A stretch of 6,137 nt of DNA. It comes from an uncultured Alphaproteobacteria bacterium (lineage in GTDB: Bacteria; Pseudomonadota; Alphaproteobacteria; Micavibrionales; Micavibrionaceae). Both the position numbers and the translations under genes were made by a program. The DNA is taken from positions 1-6,137 of the forward strand of contig CAMLMM010000094.1 of NCBI GenBank assembly GCA_946481105.1, given 5' to 3'. Numbering within the stretch: position 1 is the first letter of the stretch; every line of letters starts with the position of its first letter. The notes beneath the pieces were generated by a model. The model was not told the origin of the DNA and did no database searches. It was given only the letters and a program-made list of their open reading frames with translations. Positions 1 through 6,137 of the stretch are shown here, piece by piece.

Positions 1-24
1 AAAACCGCCCTTTCGGGCGGTTTT
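1..24 (-). terminator. Rho-independent terminator of sucA
   Basis: This is a perfect inverted repeat. The 10-base arms at 1-10 and 15-24 enclose the 4-base loop TTTC, with a GC-rich stem core (CCGCCC/GGGCGG) flanked by A/T runs. On the minus strand it begins 4 bases after the sucA stop codon and ends in at least TTTT at the window edge, as expected for an intrinsic terminator. The hairpin is symmetric, so it could also stop plus-strand transcription. Any further U-tract lies outside the window. Confidence 0.9.
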
Positions 25-28
25 CTTA

Positions 29-2932
29 TTAAATCGTGAGGGCTTCATTAACCAGCTTCGCCTGCTCTTCCGTATGGCGTTTCAAGTAACCCGTTGCCGG
101 AGCGGACGCCGCCGGACGGCCCACGAATTTCGCGCGGGTGACTTTGTGTTTCGCAGCGATCAACATGTCTTCGATCTCGCTGTTCACAAATGACCACGCA
201 CCCTGGTTCTTGGGTTCTTCCTGGCACCAGACGATATCGGCGTTCGGATAAAGCGACAACTCTTCCATCAGTGCCTTGGCCGGGAACGGATAGAGCTGTT
301 CCAGACGCAGGATCATGACATTGGTAAGGCCGCGTTTTTCGCGCTCTTCATACAGGTCATAATACACCTTGCCGGAGCAGATAATGACGCGCTTGATATC
401 TTTGGCCTTGAGGCGGTCACGCGCACCATCCCACAATACGCGATGGAATGTTGTATCTCCCATAAAATCTTCGGCTTTGGATACCGCGAGCTTATGGCGC
501 AGCAACGATTTCGGTGTCATGACGATCAGCGGCTTGCGGAAGTCGCGTTTCATCTGACGGCGCAGCGCGTGGAAATAACTGGCCGGGGTCGTGAAGTTAC
601 AGACCTGCCAGTTGTCCTCGGCGCTGAGTTGCAGGAAGCGTTCAAGTCGGGCTGAGGAATGCTCCGGCCCCTGTCCTTCAAATCCATGCGGCAGCAGCAT
701 CACCAGGCCTGACATGCGCAGCCATTTGGACTCAGCCGACGCGATATACTGGTCGATGATGACCTGCGCGCCATTAACGAAATCACCGAACTGCCCTTCC
801 CACAGGACGAGCGCATTCGGGTCAGCCCAGCTGTAGCCATATTCAAAGCCCAGTACGGCGGCTTCCGAGAGTGGCGAGTTCAGCACTTCCAGCTGCGCCT
901 GCCCCGGCTTGATATTATTGAGTGGGGCATATTTTGTTTCCGTCATCTGGTCATTCACCACGGCATGGCGGTGCGAGAATGTACCGCGTTCACAATCCTG
1001 ACCAGACAGACGCACCGGATAGCCTTCCAGCAATAAACTGCCAAAGGCCAAAGCTTCCCCGGTGGCCCAGTCAAAGCCCTCGCCCTTCGAGAACATCTCG
1101 CGTTTTGCTTCAAACTGACGCGCGATCTTGCTGTTCAGGTTAAACCCTTCCGGCAAAGTGGTCATGCGGTCGCCCAGCATATAAAAACTGTCGCTGTCGA
1201 TGGCTGTCTCGCCACGGCGTTCATCACCATAAGCAGGTTTCAGACCCGACCAGTTGCCTTCCAGCCAGTCGGCCTTGTTCGGTTTATAGCTCTTGGTTGA
1301 TTCAAATGAATCTTCCATGCGCTTCATGAATTCATCGACGGTCGCCTTTACTTCTGTTTCGGTCATCACGCCTTCGGCAACCAACTGACGACCATAAATA
1401 GCCCGTGTTGATTCATGTTCTTTAATTTTTTTGTACATTAGCGGCTGGGTAAACATCGGCTCGTCGCCTTCGTTGTGCCCGTTGCGACGGTAACAGATAA
1501 GGTCAATGACGACGTCACGGCCGAATTGCTGGCGGTATTCAATCGCCAGACGCGCCACATAGGCGACCGCCTCCACATCGTCACCGTTCACGTGGAATAT
1601 CGGACATGCCAGCATCTTGGATAGGTCGCTTGAATACGGGCCGGAGCGTGAGCAATCAGGCGTCGTCGTGAAACCAATCTGGTTGTTGATGATGATATGC
1701 ACCGTGCCGCCAACCGTGTATCCTTTCAGTTCAGACAGCATCAGCGTTTCCATCACCAGCCCCTGCCCGGCAAACGCGGCGTCCCCATGAATAAGCATTG
1801 TCAGGACTTGCTTGCGGGCCGCATCACCACGCAGGTTTTGCTTGGCACGCACCTTGCCGGTGATAACCGGGTTGACGACTTCCAGGTGCGATGGGTTCGG
1901 TGACAGCGACATATGCACAGTCTGCCCGGCAATCTCGCGGTCATGGGAATAGCCCATATGATATTTCACATCACCGGAGCCGGGAGTACCATCCGGGTTG
2001 GACGGCACACCATTAAATTCGGCAAAAAGTTTCGTATAGGGCTTGCCCATGACATTGGTCAGGGTATTCAAACGACCGCGGTGCGCCATCCCGATACCGA
2101 CTTCACGCACACCGAGCTGCACGCCACGACGCACGATTTCTTCCAGACATGGGACATAAGCCTCGCCGCCATCTAGACCGAAACGCTTGGTCCCGACATA
2201 TTTGGTATGCAGAAAATCTTCCAGCCCCTGCGCGGCAACCAGCTCTTTATAAAACTGTTTCTTTTCCTCTGCCGTAAACGCACCACGCGCAAAATTTGGC
2301 TCAATACGGCTTTCGAGCCAGGACTTTTCCTCGGCGTTGAGGATCTGCTGGTACTCAATCCCAATACGGTTGGAATAGGTTGCGCGCAAGGCATTGACCA
2401 ACTGGCCTATCGTTGCGCTTTCCATGCCCATGATACCGCCCAGATAAACGGTGCGGCTCATATCAGCATCTTCAAAACCATAGGCGGCCGGATTCAAATC
2501 CGGATGACCAAGTGGTTGTTTAATACCCAGCGGATCAAGCGTCGCGCCAAAATGTCCCAGCGTGCGGTAAGCGCGGATCAACATCAATGCGCCAATCGTG
2601 TCCTTGAGTGCCTGCGTGGATGGCGCAGCTGCGTGAGCAGGGACAGCGGCGGCAGGCGCCGCTTTATTGGCCGGCTTGGAACCGCCCTTCATCGCCTCAT
2701 CGGCGGTGGTGATTCCAAATGGCGCATTCGGTTTTTTGAATTCCTTGGATGCCCAGCTGGCCCCGGTAATTTCTTTCAGCAAGGCCGCTTCATCATCACG
2801 CAGATCCGTGAAAAAATTACGCCAACTTGCATCTACGCCCGCCGGATTCTTCAGATATTCGCTATATAGATTGGCGATATATTCAGCGTTAAAACCAGTA
2901 AGAATGGACGCAAGCGCAGCAGATGATGACAT
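29..2932 (-). CDS. sucA: 2-oxoglutarate dehydrogenase, E1 component (thiamine diphosphate-dependent)
   Basis: This cytosolic E1 subunit of the 2-oxoglutarate dehydrogenase complex decarboxylates 2-oxoglutarate using thiamine diphosphate and transfers the succinyl group to lipoyl-E2 (SucB). The 967-residue product is slightly longer than the E. coli enzyme (933). Visible domains are: the E2-binding N-terminal segment (about 14-45, FNAEYIANLYSEYL); an Ala/Pro-rich linker (about 85-106); the thiamine-binding dehydrogenase domain, with HRGRLN (His284), KYHMGYS (His325), SPNPSHLE (His348), HGDAAFAGQG (381-390) and INNQIGFTT (415-423); the transketolase-like pyrimidine domain, with SHRHAVVND (653-661), LWEGQFGDF (710-718) and GQGPEHSSAR (His758); and the C-terminal domain with LEQLYPFP and WCQEEPKNQGAW. 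No expected active-site motif is missing. The start is an ATG with an AGGA ribosome-binding site 6 bases upstream. The gene ends in tandem TAA TAA directly before a terminator. The upstream genes on this strand are not the usual sucCD, and sucB is not in view. The assignment is essentially certain. Confidence 0.98.
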   Translation of the reverse strand: MSSSAALASILTGFNAEYIANLYSEYLKNPAGVDASWRNFFTDLRDDEAALLKEITGASWASKEFKKPNAPFGITTADEAMKGGSKPANKAAPAAAVPAHAAAPSTQALKDTIGALMLIRAYRTLGHFGATLDPLGIKQPLGHPDLNPAAYGFEDADMSRTVYLGGIMGMESATIGQLVNALRATYSNRIGIEYQQILNAEEKSWLESRIEPNFARGAFTAEEKKQFYKELVAAQGLEDFLHTKYVGTKRFGLDGGEAYVPCLEEIVRRGVQLGVREVGIGMAHRGRLNTLTNVMGKPYTKLFAEFNGVPSNPDGTPGSGDVKYHMGYSHDREIAGQTVHMSLSPNPSHLEVVNPVITGKVRAKQNLRGDAARKQVLTMLIHGDAAFAGQGLVMETLMLSELKGYTVGGTVHIIINNQIGFTTTPDCSRSGPYSSDLSKMLACPIFHVNGDDVEAVAYVARLAIEYRQQFGRDVVIDLICYRRNGHNEGDEPMFTQPLMYKKIKEHESTRAIYGRQLVAEGVMTETEVKATVDEFMKRMEDSFESTKSYKPNKADWLEGNWSGLKPAYGDERRGETAIDSDSFYMLGDRMTTLPEGFNLNSKIARQFEAKREMFSKGEGFDWATGEALAFGSLLLEGYPVRLSGQDCERGTFSHRHAVVNDQMTETKYAPLNNIKPGQAQLEVLNSPLSEAAVLGFEYGYSWADPNALVLWEGQFGDFVNGAQVIIDQYIASAESKWLRMSGLVMLLPHGFEGQGPEHSSARLERFLQLSAEDNWQVCNFTTPASYFHALRRQMKRDFRKPLIVMTPKSLLRHKLAVSKAEDFMGDTTFHRVLWDGARDRLKAKDIKRVIICSGKVYYDLYEEREKRGLTNVMILRLEQLYPFPAKALMEELSLYPNADIVWCQEEPKNQGAWSFVNSEIEDMLIAAKHKVTRAKFVGRPAASAPATGYLKRHTEEQAKLVNEALTI

Positions 2933-2938
2933 AACAAA

Positions 2939-2942
2939 TCCT
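2939..2942 (-). promoter_or_regulatory. Ribosome-binding site of sucA
   Basis: AGGA on the minus strand lies 6 bases before the ATG at 2930-2932. It supports that start, which also leaves the full E2-binding N-terminal segment in the protein. Confidence 0.7.
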
Positions 2943-3000
2943 GTCAGAAATTATTGTTAAAATGGTAAGGGGATATTATCACGCCCACTCGCCCAGAAAA

Positions 3001-3019
3001 GGATTTTTAGGGGATTTTT
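3001..3019. repeat. Short 11-bp-spaced direct repeat in the sucA leader region
   Basis: GGATTTTT occurs at 3001-3008 and again at 3012-3019, exactly 11 bases apart, or about one helical turn. It lies just downstream of the candidate sucA -10 and within the intergenic region shared with the divergent acetyltransferase gene. It could be an operator half-site pair. It is short and AT-rich, so chance is also plausible. Confidence 0.3.
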
Positions 3020-3034
3020 TGCTGCTTTGCGCTG

Positions 3035-3040
3035 ATTATA
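3035..3040 (-). promoter_or_regulatory. Candidate -10 element of the sucA promoter
   Basis: A perfect TATAAT is read on the minus strand, about 100 bases upstream of the sucA start codon. It would give a 5' leader of roughly 95 bases. No good -35 hexamer lies 16-18 bases further upstream, where the sequence is A-rich (around GCAAAA). The promoter would therefore need an activator, or the match may be chance in an AT-rich region. A second -10-like GATAAT (2975-2980) is closer to the gene but also lacks a -35. Confidence 0.4.
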
Positions 3041-3086
3041 GCGTTATCCACTCGAATTTTTGCTTTGTTTGGCCTAGATTAGTTAT

Positions 3087-3359
3087 ATGGATCAGGTCAA
3101 AAACAATCTGCAGGCTCAGCGCTTTGAGTTGGATATGAACGGCACCCGCGCCTATGCGGATTATCGGCAGGAAGATAAAACCTATTTTATCAACTACGTC
3201 TTTGCTCCAGAAATTCTACGTGGAACTGGAGCGGCTGGAAAACTCATGGAGGGCATCATGAATATTGCCCGTGCCAGTGGTTATAAAATCGTCCCAGTAT
3301 GCTCTTACGCATCATCATGGCTTCGCCGCCATAGCGAACATCAGGACCTCGTCGCTTAG
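3087..3359 (+). CDS. Small GNAT-family N-acetyltransferase (YjdJ/NATD1 type, COG2388-like)
   Basis: This is a 90-residue, single-domain GCN5-related acetyltransferase of the minimal type represented by E. coli YjdJ and human NATD1. It probably transfers acetyl from acetyl-CoA to an unknown amine substrate in the cytoplasm. The sequence shows the family core in order: a first strand RFELDMNGTRAYADYR (12-27); YFINYVFAPEILRGTGAAGKL (33-53), in which RGTGAA (45-50) is the acetyl-CoA pyrophosphate-binding loop; a helix to about residue 64; and the characteristic YKIVPVCSYASSWLRRH (66-82) with Pro70 and Cys72. Its length is normal for the group. An in-frame TAG at 3075-3077 rules out a longer N-terminus, and the next ATG (residue 17) would cut the first strand. 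No Shine-Dalgarno sequence precedes the ATG. A -10-like TAGATT at 3075-3080 would start transcription near the ATG itself, so the message may be leaderless. The gene is divergent from sucA and convergent with the next gene, overlapping it by 4 bases. The family call is firm; the substrate is unknown. Confidence 0.88.
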   Translation: MDQVKNNLQAQRFELDMNGTRAYADYRQEDKTYFINYVFAPEILRGTGAAGKLMEGIMNIARASGYKIVPVCSYASSWLRRHSEHQDLVA

Positions 3360-3904
3360 GATTTTAACGCGGCCAGCAAATCATTCAGCGCCGTATCTTC
3401 CGCTGGCGATATATTCAGATCACGATGCGTTTCGCGATCAGTCAGTGCCATCGTCAGTTCGCTGGCTTTGTCAGACAGCCAGCCAAAATAACCGCCCTCT
3501 TCCTCATGATCGGAATCGTTTTCTTCGCGGTACGCCCGCGCCACCGAGGTGGCAATCATCATCAATGCTTTGCCAAAAGCCACATATTCATCCCGCGTCC
3601 CCTGCCCGCGCATCAGCGCCTTGACTTTGGGCACATCTGACAAGACCGCGTCAGCCGTTGCGCTCCAGCGCGGCCAGTTAGGCTGCTGGCGTATCGCTTC
3701 TTCGGCTATTTCAGCCACCAGCTCACCCGCTTTTGCCGAGGTGGAAATAGATTTTAGAACGGACAACATCTTGGCGCGTTCTTTATCTTCGGATTTATCC
3801 GTTTCATCCGTATCGTCAATATGGCTCATCCATACGCCGGTACGGTACATAACCCCCACCAGTAAATCCTGATCGGCGGGAAGAAATCGTTGCAGTTCAG
3901 ACAT
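3356..3904 (-). CDS. Hypothetical protein, 182 aa; diverged tandem paralogue of the 186-aa neighbour
   Basis: I do not recognise a named family. The 182-residue protein is predicted soluble and mostly helical, with no signal peptide or clear membrane segment. It has two acidic stretches, around 30-42 (DDTDETDKSEDKE) and 127-136 (EENDSDHEEE). It aligns over its whole length with the product of the gene immediately upstream. Shared features at nearly the same positions are: Arg21-x-Gly in an aromatic context (YRTGVW), Trp77/Trp80 (NWPRW), the helix AFGKALMMIATSVARAYREE (109-128), and a C-terminal NISPAEDTAL (164-173). This points to duplication followed by divergence. The start is an ATG with a good AAGGA ribosome-binding site directly after the upstream gene's stop codon, so the two genes are very probably co-transcribed and perhaps translationally coupled. 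The 3' end overlaps the stop codon of the convergent acetyltransferase gene, and no terminator hairpin separates them. The gene is real with high confidence; its function is unknown. Confidence 0.85.
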   Translation of the reverse strand: MSELQRFLPADQDLLVGVMYRTGVWMSHIDDTDETDKSEDKERAKMLSVLKSISTSAKAGELVAEIAEEAIRQQPNWPRWSATADAVLSDVPKVKALMRGQGTRDEYVAFGKALMMIATSVARAYREENDSDHEEEGGYFGWLSDKASELTMALTDRETHRDLNISPAEDTALNDLLAALKS

Positions 3905-3910
3905 GTTGTG

Positions 3911-3915
3911 TCCTT
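3911..3915 (-). promoter_or_regulatory. Ribosome-binding site of the 182-aa gene
   Basis: AAGGA on the minus strand lies 6 bases before the ATG at 3902-3904. It abuts the TAA (3916-3918) that ends the upstream paralogue, an arrangement typical of translational coupling or re-initiation. It fixes the start of the downstream gene. Confidence 0.75.
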
Positions 3916-4476
3916 TTAAAAATTGAAATCGATATTGAGTTGGTTGGCCAGTTTTTTGATGGCGGCCCGTTCCAGGGGAGAGATATTCGCCATTGCGCTT
4001 TCCTGTACTGCTTCACCACTCACCAGGGTGCGCAAATGTGAAATCATCCGGTGAACCACCTGACGTAATTTTTCCATGGCGGATGAATTTTCATTGATCT
4101 CGCGATAAGCCTGCGCCACGACAACGGCAATTTCCAGCAAATTCTGTTTAAAGGCGATAATTTCTTTAGCATCAATAACGCCAACCAGCGCGGTCGTTAA
4201 TTTCCCGCAATCATCCGGCGTCGTCTCAATATTCTGTTTCCAGCCATCCCATTTGCCTTTGCGGTTGGCCATCTCGGTCATCACTTCATGCGCGAACTGG
4301 GATTTCACCGCATCCTCGACATAGAAAGTGACGATATTCTGCAGCGCCTGTTGCTCAGCAGCAGCGGCGGCGCCCCCACCTGTCTTATCACTGGCGGAAA
4401 TAAAATAGCCAACCCGAAACGGCAGGCTGACAACAAGATTCTGAATATCAGGTGATAATTGGGATAGCATGCTCAT
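3916..4476 (-). CDS. Hypothetical protein, 186 aa; first of a tandem paralogous pair
   Basis: No named family is recognised. The 186-residue protein is helical and probably cytoplasmic. It has a Gly/Ala-rich low-complexity stretch at about 33-40 (GGGAAAAA). The segment KEIIAFKQNLLEIAVVVAQAYRE (104-126) is fairly hydrophobic but carries charges, so it reads as an amphipathic or buried helix rather than a membrane span. Features shared with the downstream 182-aa product are FRVGYF (Arg21), W76-x-x-W79, F109-K110, AYRE (123-126) and NISPLERAAI (164-173). These positions are nearly identical in the two proteins although overall identity is low. Start choice is uncertain: ATG codons occur at residues 1 and 3, and neither has a Shine-Dalgarno sequence. 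A -10-like GATAAT (4485-4490) lies just upstream, with no convincing -35. It would give an almost leaderless message. The gap to the upstream 263-aa gene is 46 bases and that to the downstream paralogue is 11 bases. Confidence 0.85.
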   Translation of the reverse strand: MSMLSQLSPDIQNLVVSLPFRVGYFISASDKTGGGAAAAAEQQALQNIVTFYVEDAVKSQFAHEVMTEMANRKGKWDGWKQNIETTPDDCGKLTTALVGVIDAKEIIAFKQNLLEIAVVVAQAYREINENSSAMEKLRQVVHRMISHLRTLVSGEAVQESAMANISPLERAAIKKLANQLNIDFNF

Positions 4477-4522
4477 AGCATTAGATTATCTGAAAATACC
4501 AATTCACGAAAGAGTGTTTATA

Positions 4523-5314
4523 TTATTCAAATCGAAGCTGAGTGTATCCATAACGATTGTCACGGGCATCTTTCAAAGCCTCAAACCGGTTTAGAATCAA
4601 TGCGATATGAGCTTCCAGATTAGAAGATTGTGAATTCCCTTGAGACTTAAGCAAATCAAAAGCCTCCATACAGCTTGACGCCGCTTCCACATTCTGGCGA
4701 ATAGCTGTTCCCGCGTTTTGAAAAGAACTCAAATGCATTCTTTTAAGTACCGCTTCAGCACTCATATCCCTCAGATCCGGCTTTTGATCGGCATCATACA
4801 AAGGAACCCCTGACTTCTGACGTCCGTCCAATTCCGTTAGAACACTTGCCGCCTCATGAAAGCGCCCCACCAATTGCTGATAACGATTGACCGCATCCAA
4901 CGTCACCAAGACCTCTTCTTGAACGGGTTGTTGTGCGGCCTGTAACCGAAGCACTTCCTGATTTATAGTGTTTCCTGCAAACTCCATGTCCTCTTTAGCC
5001 ATTTTAAAATTATTTGATGCCAGCGTCCTGTTCACCCATTTTTCTTCTTCCCAGAATTCAGGATTCTGAACAATAGCATCTGCATAAAAAAACATCATTT
5101 TTGAAACTTCGAAGCAGATAGAAATCTGGTCAAGTGCAGTCTCAAGAGTATCGAGTGCATGCCCCGCTATTGCCAACCGTATAGTTGCCAATCTCGCCTC
5201 AAACATCTGAGGTGAAATACTTACAGCACTCCCATCCAATACCTGATCGTGATCCATTCTTTCAAATCGATCTTTTAGAGCCTCAATAAGCTGTTCCTGA
5301 GTGTGCTCAATCAT
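4523..5314 (-). CDS. Hypothetical helical protein, 263 aa, AT-richer than its neighbours
   Basis: I do not recognise this protein. Its 263 residues look almost wholly alpha-helical and soluble, with no signal peptide or membrane segment. Heptad-like stretches suggest a helical bundle or coiled coil, at about 40-80 (RLATIRLAIAGHALDTLETA), 105-160 and 185-225. An aromatic/acidic patch NPEFWEEEKW occurs at 84-93. The middle (about 163-184) is polar and probably a loop, and the C-terminus is YGYTQLRFE. The gene is visibly poorer in G+C than sucA or sucD: bases 5041-5100 hold 19 G+C of 60, and three other sampled lines hold 27-30, against 37-38 in sampled sucD and sucA lines. This may mean later acquisition or weaker codon selection. 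The ATG has no Shine-Dalgarno sequence, but a near-consensus promoter ends 6 bases before it, implying a leaderless message. A later ATG (residue 20) after GAAAGA is a less likely start. The gene may head a unit with the two paralogous genes downstream. Confidence 0.8.
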   Translation of the reverse strand: MIEHTQEQLIEALKDRFERMDHDQVLDGSAVSISPQMFEARLATIRLAIAGHALDTLETALDQISICFEVSKMMFFYADAIVQNPEFWEEEKWVNRTLASNNFKMAKEDMEFAGNTINQEVLRLQAAQQPVQEEVLVTLDAVNRYQQLVGRFHEAASVLTELDGRQKSGVPLYDADQKPDLRDMSAEAVLKRMHLSSFQNAGTAIRQNVEAASSCMEAFDLLKSQGNSQSSNLEAHIALILNRFEALKDARDNRYGYTQLRFE

Positions 5315-5320
5315 GGCAAA

Positions 5321-5349
5321 ATCATATAATACTTATGTAAATATATCAA
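5321..5349 (-). promoter_or_regulatory. Sigma-70-type promoter of the 263-aa gene, probably giving a leaderless mRNA
   Basis: On the minus strand, TTGATA (5344-5349) and TATGAT (5321-5326) each match the consensus at five of six positions and are separated by exactly 17 bases. Only 6 bases separate the -10 from the ATG. Transcription starting 7 bases after the -10 would begin at the A of the start codon (5314). The missing Shine-Dalgarno sequence fits this. The promoter lies just downstream of the sucD terminator, so it gives the following genes their own transcription start. Confidence 0.65.
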
Positions 5350-5355
5350 GTAATT

Positions 5356-5384
5356 AAAAAGCAGGGTTTTAGCCCTGCTTTTTT
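5356..5384 (-). terminator. Rho-independent terminator of sucD (symmetric, possibly bidirectional)
   Basis: The 11-base arms at 5356-5366 and 5373-5383 are perfectly complementary (AAAAAGCAGGG/CCCTGCTTTTT) around a 6-base loop. The GC-rich part is GCAGGG/CCCTGC, and each strand ends in a T run. On the minus strand it starts 21 bases after the sucD stop codon. It should separate sucCD transcripts from the hypothetical genes that follow. Confidence 0.9.
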
Positions 5385-5405
5385 AGAGATTAATGCCTAA
5401 AACAC

Positions 5406-6137
5406 TTAAGCCGCGATTGCCTTCAGCATCGCTTCGCCCAAATGGGCTGGCGTCTCAGCAACCACGAAGCCAGCTTCTTTCATGGCGGCGATTTTCACTT
5501 CGGCAGTGTCATTTCCGCCCGAGATAATCGCCCCGGCATGGCCCATGCGTTTCCCTTTTGGCGCGGTCGCACCAGCAATGAAACCGGCAATCGGTTTTTT
5601 GTTTTTATGCGCCTTGTAGAAATTGACGCCATCAACTTCGGCAGAACCACCAATTTCACCGATCATGATGATCGCTTCGGTTTCATCGTCATTAAGGAAC
5701 ATATCGAGCGCATCGATAAAGTTGGTGCCGTTAACCGGATCACCACCAATACCGATACAGGTGGACTGACCAAGGCCAGCCGCCGTTGTCTGGTGCACAG
5801 CTTCATAAGTCAACGTGCCGGAACGGGAGACGATACCAACCTTACCGCGCTTGTGAATGTGACCAGGCATAATGCCGATCTTACATTCACCGGGGGTAAT
5901 GATGCCGGGGCAGTTCGGGCCAATAAGACGGGTTTTAGAACCGCTCAGGGCACGCTTCACCTTCACCATATCCAGAACGGGAATGCCCTCAGTAATACAT
6001 ACCGCCAGTTCAATTTCCGCATCAATCGCCTCAAGAATTGCGTCGGCCGCAAATGGGGGCGGCACATAAATCACCGAAGCATTGCACCCGGTTTCAGCCT
6101 TGGCTTCGCGCACGGTATTGAACACAGGCAGATTCAG
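5406..6137 (-). CDS. sucD: Succinyl-CoA synthetase (ADP-forming), alpha subunit, N-terminus beyond the window
   Basis: With the beta subunit SucC, this enzyme interconverts succinyl-CoA and succinate with nucleoside triphosphate formation, in the TCA cycle step after 2-oxoglutarate dehydrogenase. The 243 visible residues include the end of the CoA-binding domain ([18 protein letters not shown]) and then the ligase domain, with [48 protein letters not shown] and IGEIGGSAE. The phosphohistidine motif [15 protein letters not shown] has its histidine encoded at 5538-5540. About 43 residues follow that histidine, as in E. coli SucD (His246 of about 289). The reading frame stays open to the window edge and reads [11 protein letters not shown], matching the family upstream of the GTG at 6123-6125. 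That GTG is therefore an internal valine, and about 45-50 N-terminal residues lie outside. sucC is expected just beyond the edge. A terminator follows the stop codon. Confidence 0.97.
   Translation of the reverse strand: MNLPVFNTVREAKAETGCNASVIYVPPPFAADAILEAIDAEIELAVCITEGIPVLDMVKVKRALSGSKTRLIGPNCPGIITPGECKIGIMPGHIHKRGKVGIVSRSGTLTYEAVHQTTAAGLGQSTCIGIGGDPVNGTNFIDALDMFLNDDETEAIIMIGEIGGSAEVDGVNFYKAHKNKKPIAGFIAGATAPKGKRMGHAGAIISGGNDTAEVKIAAMKEAGFVVAETPAHLGEAMLKAIAA

Noticed and set aside
2207..2869. Long plus-strand open frame of 220 codons opposite the sucA 5' region
   Set aside because: It lies wholly antisense to well-conserved sucA sequence. Its translation is rich in Arg, Cys and His with no recognisable domain, as expected of a shadow frame.
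2975..2980. Minus-strand GATAAT as a second sucA promoter
   Set aside because: No -35-like hexamer lies at a suitable distance and there is no extended -10. The perfect TATAAT further upstream is the better candidate.
3265..3872. Overlapping plus-strand open frames of 119, 71 and 107 codons
   Set aside because: They lie antisense to the 182-aa gene, which has a good ribosome-binding site and a paralogue. The first also overlaps the acetyltransferase in another frame. Their translations show no family features.
3916..4476. Membrane-protein interpretation of the 186-aa product from its hydrophobic segment at residues 104-126
   Set aside because: Lys, Glu and Gln residues interrupt the segment. 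The aligned helix in the paralogue has the same amphipathic character, so a buried helix is more likely.
2933..5405. Possible mobile element or genomic island between sucD and sucA
   Set aside because: No transposase, integrase, terminal inverted repeats, target duplication or tRNA attachment site could be seen. Only one of the genes is clearly AT-richer.
6123..6125. GTG as the start codon of sucD
   Set aside because: The frame continues open to the window edge and encodes LNLP before this codon, matching the family sequence upstream of VFNTVRE. The codon is an internal valine and the gene is truncated by the window.

Overview
This 6.1 kb stretch of bacterial chromosome is built around two tricarboxylic acid (TCA) cycle genes, both on the minus strand: sucD (succinyl-CoA synthetase alpha, cut by the right edge) and sucA (2-oxoglutarate dehydrogenase E1, complete). 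The SucA type and the sucD-before-sucA order suggest an alphaproteobacterium with moderate G+C. A Micavibrio-like or rhodospirillalean lineage is possible, but that is only a guess.

Read along the minus strand from the right edge, the order is as follows. (1) The 3' five-sixths of sucD, closed by a strong terminator at 5356-5384. (2) An AT-richer gene for an unrecognised, mostly helical 263-residue protein, preceded by a near-consensus promoter that ends right at its ATG. (3) Two adjacent genes for proteins of 186 and 182 residues, which are diverged copies of each other and match no family I recognise. (4) A small plus-strand gene for a YjdJ/NATD1-type GNAT acetyltransferase, whose stop codon overlaps the stop codon of the 182-residue gene. 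(5) A 154 bp divergent intergenic region holding the likely sucA promoter. (6) sucA, ending in tandem stop codons and a perfect terminator hairpin at the very start of the window.

SucA decarboxylates 2-oxoglutarate within the 2-oxoglutarate dehydrogenase complex to feed succinyl-CoA formation. SucD, with SucC (expected just beyond the right edge), converts succinyl-CoA to succinate with ATP or GTP formation. In many alphaproteobacteria these genes are contiguous (sucC-sucD-sucA-sucB). Here about 2.4 kb with four other genes, one of them inverted, separates sucD from sucA, and terminators close both metabolic genes. They therefore appear to be separate transcription units. No RNA genes, CRISPR arrays, insertion sequences or transposase fragments are visible. 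The most novel-looking content is the three minus-strand genes of unknown function, especially the tandem paralogous pair.
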